Both the position numbers and the translations under genes were made by a program. The notes under the pieces were generated by a model. That model did no database searches, was not told where the DNA came from, and saw nothing but the letters and a program-made list of their open reading frames with translations. From Porticoccus sp. (GTDB taxonomy: Bacteria > Pseudomonadota > Gammaproteobacteria > Pseudomonadales > Porticoccaceae): 12,011 nucleotides of DNA. Shown here piece by piece: positions 1 through 7,281 of the stretch (position 1 is the stretch's first letter; the number at the start of each line of letters is the position of its first letter). The DNA lies in assembly GCA_011049795.1 (NCBI GenBank), contig DRHD01000367.1, positions 1-12,011 on the forward strand. Direction: 5' to 3'.

Positions 1-467
1 CCCCCTTTTGCCCAGCGCACCTCAAAATTCTGAAGAAAGTCAGGTACGACCCCAGCGATAAAAGGGAAAGACTCAAGAGCTTCCGGAGGCCCTACTTCAG
101 GACGGCTACTCGCACTCACTGCCAGTGTTGACGACCTTGATGCACCAAAACTTGCCATCACCGAACAGCAAATCTGCCCCTGCTGACTGAGGTCAGCCCG
201 CATAGTGGTGACACTCCGCCCTTGGCGAAGCACTTGAGTCTCAATATTGACAGAGCCTTCTGCGACAGGGCTGGAAAATAATACCTGTATTGCCCGTAAC
301 GGGTGTGTCGCTTCTGGCGCTTGCCTCATCGCCTCGACAGCCAATGCAGCAATCAAACCACCGAAGGCCGCCCTCCCCTGTAGCCATGAAGCGGATACAC
401 GCGCTTCAAAAACACCGTTATTACCTTGAACAGATTCGATAAGTTGATTAAACGTTGCGCCGCTCAT
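1..467 (-). CDS. TesB-like acyl-CoA thioesterase, 3' end beyond window
   Basis: About 155 N-terminal codons are visible, with an open frame to the window edge. The start is ATG at 467-465, with AGAGG five bases upstream. The N-terminal segment WLQGRAAFGGLIAALAVEAM and the later VPDFLQNFEVRWAKG are typical of the double-hotdog thioesterase-like family (PF13622 type, usually about 265 residues). Known members hydrolyse acyl-CoA thioesters, many without an assigned substrate. The catalytic residues of the second hotdog lie outside the window and cannot be checked. It sits on the same strand as the phosphopantetheinyl transferase, about 207 bases downstream of that gene's stop. The gap is AT-rich and may hold this gene's own promoter, but I see no clean -35/-10 pair. 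A role in releasing or editing acyl chains for the neighbouring pathway is inference from position only. Confidence 0.75.
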   Translation of the reverse strand, partial: MSGATFNQLIESVQGNNGVFEARVSASWLQGRAAFGGLIAALAVEAMRQAPEATHPLRAIQVLFSSPVAEGSVNIETQVLRQGRSVTTMRADLSQQGQICCSVMASFGASRSSTLAVSASSRPEVGPPEALESFPFIAGVVPDFLQNFEVRWAKG

Positions 468-674
468 TTCTACCTCTATGATCAATTTTTAATTCAGGAT
501 GAAACTAAACTTTACGTTTAAATACGAAATAGGCCATTTCAGATAGACCGATCTTTAAGCAAGCTCACAAAGCCAAACAACGATTTTGAAAAAAACCATG
601 AACTACACCGCTTTATTTTTCACCGCTAACAAAAGTTGCACACATAAATACACCACTATAAGGATTCTCTTTAT

Positions 675-1415
675 TCAACCCTGAAGGGGAATAGTCGAGA
701 ACTGACGTACCGAGAACCGCTGCGGATTCTCATCGCCAATACGGAACGCCAATGCCATACTGTACTTTGGCACCGGATAAAATAAACGAAAACACCAATC
801 AGCGGGATTATCCTCAAGCTTGTCAGCAAAACTAACACCGATCGCGTCACTATCATCCAGCTTAAAACTAAAATTACCCAAGCCCAAACTAATACCCTGA
901 CCATGGGCTTTCATATAGGCCTCCTTTAAAGTCCAATAATCAAAAAACCGATCCTCCTGTCGCGCCGAAGGTAAAGCAAATAAATCCGTCAATTCAGGCT
1001 TGGAGAAAAATCGATCAGCAATCGCCAGCACATCATTTTTTCGCTCTATATATTCGATATCCAGACCCACGTCCTTTTGCCAACTCACGGCACAGACAAC
1101 ATAATCGCCACTATGACTGAGATTAAAACGTAAAGGCTGCGGCGAGTGGGTCAGCTCAGGCTTACCGTGTTCGCCCTTGGCAAAAGTCCATTCGGTCGGG
1201 GCTTTGTCGACATAGCGGGACAAGACGGTACGCACCAACGCCCGGGCCACGCAATCTGTATGACGGCTGTGTTCAAATCGATAACGCCCATTGCGCTCCA
1301 ATTCCTGCGCTGACATTAAAGCCCGGTAACCCGCAATCAACTCCGGACTGACACAGCTCGTATCCACACTCCAGATATGGACCTCATTGTCAGCCAGCGG
1401 CAACACTTCACTCAA
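675..1415 (-). CDS. Sfp-type 4'-phosphopantetheinyl transferase
   Basis: This enzyme moves the phosphopantetheine arm of CoA onto the serine of acyl or peptidyl carrier proteins in the cytoplasm. The 246-residue length fits the Sfp/AcpT superfamily. Visible motifs in order are GKPEL at 84-88, FNLSHSGDYV at 97-106, VGLDIE at 116-121 (the Mg-binding Asp region) and WTLKEAYMKA at 161-170 (the WxxKEA motif). The start is TTG at 1415. AGGAG lies eight bases upstream and an in-frame TAG just beyond excludes a longer product. The gene diverges from the radical SAM gene across about 240 bases. Its presence beside dehydratase and ketosynthase-like genes fits activation of a dedicated carrier protein, although no carrier protein gene is in the window. 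Confidence 0.92.
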   Translation of the reverse strand: MSEVLPLADNEVHIWSVDTSCVSPELIAGYRALMSAQELERNGRYRFEHSRHTDCVARALVRTVLSRYVDKAPTEWTFAKGEHGKPELTHSPQPLRFNLSHSGDYVVCAVSWQKDVGLDIEYIERKNDVLAIADRFFSKPELTDLFALPSARQEDRFFDYWTLKEAYMKAHGQGISLGLGNFSFKLDDSDAIGVSFADKLEDNPADWCFRLFYPVPKYSMALAFRIGDENPQRFSVRQFSTIPLQG

Positions 1416-1576
1416 ATCGATATCTCCTAATGGCTAGCGTAACTCAGGAATTGAAGGTCTCATCCACCAAGACCGGTTAATTGCCGCAAAATATACAGCA
1501 TGCCCTGCACATTCTCTAGCCATCACCCAGAACCAGAAAACCCTTCCTTCCCGCGAGCAATCTGTTAAATTAGCCT

Positions 1577-1605
1577 TTGAGCCAATACCTCAGCAGGAGG
1601 CTCAA
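1577..1605. promoter_or_regulatory. Inverted repeat in leader of radical SAM gene
   Basis: TTGAGCC at 1577-1583 is matched exactly by GGCTCAA at 1599-1605, with a 15-base loop containing a strong AGGAG-type element. It lies 50 bases before the radical SAM start in the divergent region. It could be an operator or a leader hairpin. Nothing in the sequence decides between these, and a 7-base arm can arise by chance. Confidence 0.3.
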
Positions 1606-1654
1606 CTATATTCAGCGATGACTAACGATCTACCCAGTCAGCTTGGAGCAGAGA

Positions 1655-3154
1655 ATGCCAGTAGTACCCAATAAAAAAATCACACTGATCACACCGCCTT
1701 ACGAGCGTATCGCCAAGGGTTACGAATCAGTCAAACACATTACCAACCAGGCACCCACATTGGGCTTGCTGCATTTGGCGGCTGAAGTACGTAATCACGG
1801 CTATCAACCGACTATTATCGAAAGTGATATCTTTGATATGACCGTTGAAGATGTCGTGGCCCAAGTGGTCGCCGACAAACCTTCCTATGTAGGCATTACA
1901 CTATTTACTGTCGGCGTCTGGTGCGGCGCCGAAATAGCCCGCAAAATTAAATTCGCCTTACCGGAAACCACTATTATTGTTGGCGGCCCACATATATCGT
2001 CTATGGCCGTTGAAACCATGGAGCGATTTAGAGAATTTGATATTGCGGTAGTAGGTGAAGGTGAAGAAATTCTCATCAACCTGCTAAAAGCCATGGAAAG
2101 CGGCAGTGACCGGAAACAAGTCAACGGCTTAGTTTTTATGGAAAAGGGCGATATCACCGACAAAGTGATCAAAACCCCCTCCCATAGCCTTGATAAAAAT
2201 ATGGACCGCTTACCCATGCCCGCTTGGGATTTATTACCTGATTTCCCCAAGGCTTATCGCCCCGCTATTTATGATTACCCAAGTGGCCCTGTCGCCTCGA
2301 TCGCAGCTTCCAGAGGTTGTCCCTTCCACTGCAAGTTTTGTGACACATCAACCTTTGGCTCCGCAGTAAGAGCCTATAGCGCCCAACGGGTTTTTGATAT
2401 TGTTGAACACTTACAAAAAGAGTACGGCATCAAACATATCATGTTTGTCGATGACCTATTCACCGCCAGCCGCAAACGCACCACGGAACTGTGCGAACTG
2501 CTCATCAATAGCGATGTCAATATTACCTGGAGCTGCGCATCACGAGTCGATGTTATCAAACCCGATTTATTGCATTTAATGAAAGACGCAGGCTGCTGGG
2601 AAATTAGCTTTGGATTGGAATCCGGCTCCAATGAACTATTAAAGAAGATGGATAAATCGGCGGATGTAGAAAAATCCCGCGAAGCATTAGAATGGACACA
2701 CGCCGCTGGTATTCGCAGCAAAGGTTTATTTATGCTGGGTTACCCAGGCGAAACTGAAGAGACCATCGCCAAAACCAAAGCCTTTGTAAAAAGCGTTCCG
2801 CTAACCATTATGAACCTGACCAAATTCACCCCCTACCCCGGATCGCCAATCTACCGGGACATGTACAAAACCAACATCCGCGAAGATCACTGGCAGAAAA
2901 TGAACGGCATGAATTTTTTATGGGCACCGGATGGAATGACCATTCCTCAACTCAACAAACACTACATAGAAGTGCTCTCCTCTTTTTACACCCAACCGAA
3001 AATACCCTGGTATTACACTAAGCTGACACTGCAGAACCCTGTGCACTTTTTCAGATTACTAAAATTTTTAAGGGTGACGTTAGAATCAAAAGTCAAGCGC
3101 GCGTTTGGCCGTCAAGAACCACAAGATCAGCTTATTGAAGTCAAGTTAGATTAG
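1655..3154 (+). CDS. B12-binding-type radical SAM enzyme
   Basis: The protein has 499 residues from ATG 1655, which follows GGAG by six bases. An in-frame TTG at 1643 would overlap that ribosome site and is less likely. The N-terminal part is a Rossmann-like cobalamin-binding fold, with TLGLLHLAAEVR near 35-46 and IIVGGPHIS near 107-115. The His of the classical DxHxxG loop is not seen. The radical SAM barrel has the CxxxCxxC cluster motif (Cys 222, 226, 229), FVDDLF near 264 and GLESGS at 320-325. A C-terminal extension of about 100 residues follows. Members of this superfamily (BchE, HpnJ/HpnP types) methylate, cyclise or rearrange unactivated carbons. The reaction here is unknown; tailoring of a lipid or polyene made by the neighbouring genes is inference. 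The truncated hydrolase gene begins 35 bases downstream on the same strand. Confidence 0.9.
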   Translation: MPVVPNKKITLITPPYERIAKGYESVKHITNQAPTLGLLHLAAEVRNHGYQPTIIESDIFDMTVEDVVAQVVADKPSYVGITLFTVGVWCGAEIARKIKFALPETTIIVGGPHISSMAVETMERFREFDIAVVGEGEEILINLLKAMESGSDRKQVNGLVFMEKGDITDKVIKTPSHSLDKNMDRLPMPAWDLLPDFPKAYRPAIYDYPSGPVASIAASRGCPFHCKFCDTSTFGSAVRAYSAQRVFDIVEHLQKEYGIKHIMFVDDLFTASRKRTTELCELLINSDVNITWSCASRVDVIKPDLLHLMKDAGCWEISFGLESGSNELLKKMDKSADVEKSREALEWTHAAGIRSKGLFMLGYPGETEETIAKTKAFVKSVPLTIMNLTKFTPYPGSPIYRDMYKTNIREDHWQKMNGMNFLWAPDGMTIPQLNKHYIEVLSSFYTQPKIPWYYTKLTLQNPVHFFRLLKFLRVTLESKVKRAFGRQEPQDQLIEVKLD

Positions 3155-3189
3155 CGTTTTATCTCTTTAGCTTTACAATAAATTGAAAA

Positions 3190-3663
3190 ATGGGTTGGAA
3201 TAACGAAAACTGGATTATGCTACTACTTATGCTGTTGGTGATCATACTAGGCTTAGGGTTTGTACTTGGCTCCAGCTCCATTATGGCTTATATGTATTGG
3301 CCAATCAGTTATTCTAAATTGGCCATACCAGCAATCAATACAAACGCAAAACACATAATGCTTATTGCCCACGGGATTGGTGATACTGCCAGTAACTGGA
3401 GCGACACTTTGCAGCAGACTCTGCAACAACAATTTTCCCATGAAGATGACAAAGTTCAAGTTATCTCGCTGGACTGGAACCCCTATTCAACATCATCATT
3501 TCGATACTCCGTTGATGGCAAACGTATCGGGGCCTTACTGGCGGAGAAAATATTAGTATCGGCAGAGCTAAAATCGCTACATCTAATAGGCCACAGCTGT
3601 GGCTCATTTGTTTTTAAGGAGCTACCGCATCAGCATCAGGCAATTGCCGGGCAAATTTCTTAG
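3190..3663 (+). pseudogene. Truncated membrane-anchored alpha/beta hydrolase
   Basis: The product would be 157 residues. Residues 9-36 form one hydrophobic segment, followed by a periplasmic or cytoplasmic hydrolase start. Strand beta-3 leads into HGIGD (61-65, oxyanion region), and LHLIGHSCGSF (130-140) is the nucleophile elbow with Ser136. Family members normally continue for 120 or more residues to supply the acidic residue and the His of the triad. Here the frame runs off after about residue 142 into DNA that is antisense to the end of the next gene, giving 16 unrelated residues and a stop. The catalytic Asp and His are therefore missing. I found no trace of the lost C-terminal half nearby. 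No clear ribosome site precedes ATG 3190. A functional short protein cannot be excluded, but a deletion or insertion breakpoint near 3610 is the simplest reading. Confidence 0.65.
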
Positions 3664-4405
3664 CGTATTTTCTCAGCTTTGAAGTAGGCGCATTTTCTTC
3701 AACCGCCAGTATAGCCGCCTTATATTGCCCATCACCAGAACTTGCCAACCCCCGGCATAACCAAGCCATAGTATCGATAAAAATTTTATCATCGTTGTCG
3801 GCCGGATACTCCTTTAGCAAACGTGCCTCCGCCAACTTCAATAAAACTTGATCGTCGTGATAGACATGATAAATACGTTTGGCACCAACCCTCAGCAACT
3901 CAACATCAGCTGAAGCCAACATGTTTTTGACTCTCTGCTGCTCCGCTTCCTGCTGATCAAGTCCCGCTAAGTTTTGGTCAATCTCCGGATTCCAGCGAAC
4001 AAAAAGAGCAAGATCTTTTAAGCCTGACTTGCCATAACCACGAATTTTTCTAGGCGCCGATTTATCAAGCATCGTTTCCAGCGTACCGCGATATTTATCA
4101 TTGCCAGAATACGCTAAGGCTTTAATTAACCAACCGTTAATCGCAACATCATCCTTGCTGCTGAGCAGGTAGTTTTGCAACAAACGACTTTCCGCCACAT
4201 CAAACAAACGAGCCGAAGAAATACCGGTCCACGCCAATGAATCGGCTGCCAGCTTTACATCCATAGCCGTACCCGTTTTAAAAACAGGAATCAGTTCATT
4301 GACCTGTTGATCTACCACAGCACTGCTAGCCGAAACATGTACCGGCGCGAACAAACCAAAAATGAGAACAAATAGAGCAATAAAACGTTGAGGGTAATTA
4401 TCCAT
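3614..4405 (-). CDS. Exported HEAT-like helical-repeat protein
   Basis: The preferred start is ATG at 4405, with AAGG about eight bases upstream. It gives a 263-residue protein opening with a signal peptide (MDNYPQRFIALFVLIFGLFA, cleavage probably near VSA). A GTG at 4447 is in frame but would spoil the signal peptide. The mature part is alpha-helical and has at least two related modules of about 60 residues. Each runs from a Leu-rich helix through a WL/AL..SG..Y pattern to a basic end, such as SAPRKIRGYGKSGL in the first and KLRKYAKKFARQL near the C-terminus. The same module occurs in the upstream neighbour (4588-5328), so the two are paralogues. The function is unknown; binding or scaffolding in the periplasm is the usual expectation for such repeats. 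Its last codons overlap the convergent truncated hydrolase by 50 bases. Confidence 0.75.
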   Translation of the reverse strand: MDNYPQRFIALFVLIFGLFAPVHVSASSAVVDQQVNELIPVFKTGTAMDVKLAADSLAWTGISSARLFDVAESRLLQNYLLSSKDDVAINGWLIKALAYSGNDKYRGTLETMLDKSAPRKIRGYGKSGLKDLALFVRWNPEIDQNLAGLDQQEAEQQRVKNMLASADVELLRVGAKRIYHVYHDDQVLLKLAEARLLKEYPADNDDKIFIDTMAWLCRGLASSGDGQYKAAILAVEENAPTSKLRKYAKKFARQLPDADAVAP

Positions 4406-4587
4406 ACTGTTGACCTTTTTATTATCTATAAAGAAAAAACACTCCACCCGTAGAAAAGGATTTAAGTGCTAAAAAATTTAAGCCTCATAACTGGCCAAAT
4501 CTATCACCAACTCTTGAGGCGTTAAAAGACCTGCAATCTAGAAAAACTCAATAGAGTCCATGCGCTGTCGCTGCTAACAAACCAAGC

Positions 4588-5328
4588 TTAGGGATACCCT
4601 GTTTCTTCAGGATCGATAATCACTTCCAGTACACGGGAGACTGATGAGTAACCATCATGGCTGCACACAACACGCCCCTGACCTTTGTATATAAGGATAG
4701 TGCGAGCTAAATCTTTTGCACCATAGTTGAACGGGATCCAAGCTTTACCTGTTTGATGCGTTGACGTTGCTGTAGGCTGGCCCATTAAATCGATGACCTC
4801 TTCCATCGACATACCTTCACGAACAATATCAATACTTTCCTTGCCTGAAGGTTTTGGTGCAGCACTAGCCGTTGATTTCTTAGTAGAACTTGCCTTCTTT
4901 GTACCAGAACGCAGTGCCGCTAAATCTACCGAGCCCTTCTTATATTGTGCGCCCTCAGCACTACCGACCTCCTTCAATGCTTTTTTAGCATACTTACGTA
5001 GTTTTCTGTGGTCAGCACTGTCAACGACTTCTTGCAAAGCGCTGTGATAACGTCCATTGCGAGTATTACCTATGGCTCTTGCAAGCCAAGCCAGTGTATC
5101 GATGTCGCTGTTGCCTGCTGTTGGATAACGCTGCAATAACACTTCCGTTGCCACATCCACCACTTCAGTATCTTTCTCCCCTGTATTATAAATACCTTGG
5201 GCTGCCTGCTTAATGCTAACAAGGCCTCCCCGGGTCAGTTTATCTATATAACGCTGGCCCACTGCATCTACAGCATGAGCAAAATTGACAAACAGTCCTA
5301 ACATGATTACTAATACGATACGTTTCAT
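4588..5328 (-). CDS. Exported HEAT-like module fused to BamE/SmpA-like domain
   Basis: The protein has 246 residues from ATG 5328, preceded by a good AAAGGAG site. Residues 1-19 are a signal peptide ending in AHA. Residues 55-121 are one helical module (DTLAWLARAIGNTRNGRY, then KLRKYAKKALKEV), the same unit as in the downstream gene. A Lys/Ser/Ala/Pro-rich linker covers about 137-163. Residues 167-245 resemble the BamE/SmpA/OmlA fold: VREGMSMEEVIDLMGQP is its usual opening, followed by a tyrosine/aromatic strand and a terminal strand, LEVIIDP. BamE itself is an outer-membrane lipoprotein helper of beta-barrel assembly. This protein has no lipobox Cys, so it is probably soluble in the periplasm. 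The role is unknown, and calling it part of the Bam machinery would go too far. It probably lies in one transcription unit with its paralogue 182 bases downstream. Confidence 0.78.
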   Translation of the reverse strand: MKRIVLVIMLGLFVNFAHAVDAVGQRYIDKLTRGGLVSIKQAAQGIYNTGEKDTEVVDVATEVLLQRYPTAGNSDIDTLAWLARAIGNTRNGRYHSALQEVVDSADHRKLRKYAKKALKEVGSAEGAQYKKGSVDLAALRSGTKKASSTKKSTASAAPKPSGKESIDIVREGMSMEEVIDLMGQPTATSTHQTGKAWIPFNYGAKDLARTILIYKGQGRVVCSHDGYSSVSRVLEVIIDPEETGYP

Positions 5329-5801
5329 CGATATCTCCTTTCGTTTTTAACTGAGAAAGCTTTCCATATCCTCAAACCTTCATCATTCAACTACAGGCTG
5401 TTAGTTAAGTATTGGCGCCCTCTGCAAAATTAATGCTCACTACATATATTTAAGCTAAAACCATGACCCGTGGCGATTGGATCATTCAAGCCTCAACAAC
5501 GCTCGCCAGCAGATCGAATGACACTTTACCGACATATGAATCATGGTTCAATATTTTATATGCGATCCACCATCGATAACGTTGGTCGGGTAACCCGATC
5601 TATAATGCAACGATCTAGTAGTAAGCCAATACAACCTAGCAGCAAGCCCACACCTCATTTATCAAGATATTAAAAGTCACGTCCAAATACCGCACTTTTT
5701 TCCGCGTCAATGTCTACTACAAGGAATAAATACGATAGAATTGGCGTCACTCGAAACACCAAAAATATCAACAAACCTAAACCACAGGAAACTCAAGCTC
5801 C
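5329..5801. other. Intergenic region between divergent units
   Basis: These 473 bases separate the minus-strand helical-repeat gene from the plus-strand flavoenzymes. Short open frames exist, including GTG at 5470 (67 codons) and ATG at 5463 (38 codons). They have no ribosome site and no recognisable sequence, so I do not call genes. The one structured element is the palindrome with TATAAT at 5586-5606. The first flavoenzyme's ribosome site is a weak AGGAA at 5786-5790, eleven bases before its ATG. Confidence 0.6.
5586..5606 (+). promoter_or_regulatory. Candidate operator plus -10 element for flavoenzyme unit
   Basis: TCGGGT-A-ACCCGA (5586-5598) is a perfect 13-base palindrome. Two bases later comes a consensus TATAAT (5601-5606). 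No good -35 hexamer lies 16-18 bases upstream, which would suit activator-dependent or weak transcription. The palindrome would fall in the promoter spacer, a common site for a dimeric repressor or MerR-type activator. Transcription would start near 5613 and leave a leader of about 190 bases before ATG 5802. This rests on sequence pattern only. Confidence 0.4.
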
Positions 5802-7193
5802 ATGCCAGAAACACAGGCGCAACCTTCTACCCACTCGTGTGATGTACTGGTTATCGGTGGAGGTCCTGCAGGGTCGACAATCTCGACTAAATTGGCCGAA
5901 AAGGGCTGGAATGTTGTTCAGCTGGAGAAAGAGCATCACCCTCGTTTCCATATCGGTGAGTCGCTGTTGCCGATGAACGTGCCAATACTGGAGGAACTGG
6001 GTGTTCTTGATCAGGTAGAAGAAATTGGCATTCGCAAATACGGCGCCGAATTTGACTCCATGTACCATGGACGTATGTCACTGTATTACTTTGGTAAAGC
6101 ACTGGATACAAACCACCCCTATGCTTATGAGGTCAAACGCGAGCAGTTTGATGAAATCCTGTTCCGTAACGCCACCAAAAAAGGGGTCGATACCCGCGAA
6201 GGCATAAAAGTCATCGAAGTTACCACCCACGCCGACAACTCATCCACTATTGTTGGCAAAGATAAGCAGGGCAACCTGCATACCTTCAAAGCCCGATTTT
6301 TAGTCGATGCTTCAGGGCGCGACACATTTTTGTCATCAAAACTCGGCATCAAACGACGTAATAAGGATCACAACAGTGCCGCTCTATTTGGCCACTTTAA
6401 CAATGTAGAACGCCGCGAAGGCTTGGACGAAGGTAATATCACCCTCAGCTGGTTTGAGCACGGCTGGTTTTGGATGATCCCCTTTAAAGACGGCGAAATG
6501 AGTGTCGGTGCGGTTTGCTGGCCTTATTATTTAGCCTCGCGCAAAGTCGATCCAGAACAATTTCTTTACGACACCATTGCCATGTGCCCACCCGTTGCTG
6601 AACGCATGAAAAATGCCGAGCTGGTTACCAAGGTTTCAGCCACGGGTAATTACTCTTATAAGTCTGACCATATGGTTGGTAATGGCTACATTATGGTTGG
6701 GGATGCCTTTGCCTTTGTAGACCCGGTTTTTTCCAGCGGTGTGTTGCTTGGCATGACTAGCGGCCTTGAAGGCGCAAAAGTTGTCGACACGGTTTTACGT
6801 GAACCCGAAAAAGCAGCAAAGGTTATCAAACACTTTAATCGCACTGTGCGTTCAGGCATCAAGACCTTCTCGTGGTTTATTTACCGCATTACGCAACCGG
6901 CTATGCGCGATATGTTTATGTCGAGCGAAGAGAGGAAAGTATCGTTTAAAATGGAAGAAGCAATACTGTCACTGTTGGCCGGTGATATATTCCGTGACAC
7001 CCCGATTAAACGCCCGCTATTTATTTTCAATATGCTATATAGACTGACCTGGCTTAAAGATTGGAGAATCAATTTAGCGGCTCAAAGAAAGCGTAAAACG
7101 GATATCCGTTTTAAAGACCTCCCCCCAGAGGCGACTAAAGGGGCCCGCAACACGAAAAACACTGAAAAACCTGAAGAGATTGAGGTCAACTAG
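5802..7193 (+). CDS. Flavin-dependent halogenase-like monooxygenase 1
   Basis: The protein has 463 residues. Signatures in order are IGGGPAG at 18-24 (FAD dinucleotide fold), GESLLP at 52-57, Lys79 in IRKYGAEF (the position of the catalytic lysine in halogenases), WFWMIP at 222-227 (the WxWxIP signature) and GDAFAFVDPVFSSG at 300-313 (FAD contact plus the FxxPxxSxG motif). These place it in the flavin-dependent halogenase family, nearer the CmlS/PltA/CndH type that acts on carrier-bound or free phenolic and pyrrolic substrates than the tryptophan type. Such enzymes use FADH2 from a separate reductase, O2 and halide. Some relatives with these motifs hydroxylate or have no known halogenation, so activity is unproven. 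The tail after 425 is basic, then Lys/Glu-rich. It leads a tandem pair with the next gene, 88 bases away. Confidence 0.85.
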   Translation: MPETQAQPSTHSCDVLVIGGGPAGSTISTKLAEKGWNVVQLEKEHHPRFHIGESLLPMNVPILEELGVLDQVEEIGIRKYGAEFDSMYHGRMSLYYFGKALDTNHPYAYEVKREQFDEILFRNATKKGVDTREGIKVIEVTTHADNSSTIVGKDKQGNLHTFKARFLVDASGRDTFLSSKLGIKRRNKDHNSAALFGHFNNVERREGLDEGNITLSWFEHGWFWMIPFKDGEMSVGAVCWPYYLASRKVDPEQFLYDTIAMCPPVAERMKNAELVTKVSATGNYSYKSDHMVGNGYIMVGDAFAFVDPVFSSGVLLGMTSGLEGAKVVDTVLREPEKAAKVIKHFNRTVRSGIKTFSWFIYRITQPAMRDMFMSSEERKVSFKMEEAILSLLAGDIFRDTPIKRPLFIFNMLYRLTWLKDWRINLAAQRKRKTDIRFKDLPPEATKGARNTKNTEKPEEIEVN

Positions 7194-7281
7194 GTTAGTC
7201 TTTGACCTTTAATTGAAACCTTTACCTGGATCTTACACTAGGCCCTACAACACCCAACCCATCATAAACTGACGAAATATA

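Noticed and set aside
1..60. Possible frameshift in the thioesterase near the window edge.
   Set aside because: Recounting the A run at 60-63 gives four bases, and the frame reads smoothly through VPDFLQNFEVRWAKG.
1618..1674. An 18-codon frame overlapping the start of the radical SAM gene, a possible leader peptide.
   Set aside because: The strong AGGAG-type site is 17 or more bases from its ATG, too far. The peptide has no runs of a single amino acid or attenuator structure.
5463..5673. Short frames of 38 and 67 codons in the large intergenic gap.
   Set aside because: They have no ribosome site, no familiar motifs and ordinary composition. One crosses the palindrome and -10 element.
5710..5976. 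An 88-codon frame beginning upstream of flavoenzyme 1 and overlapping it.
   Set aside because: It is out of frame with the well-supported flavoenzyme, and its second half is simply that gene read in another frame.
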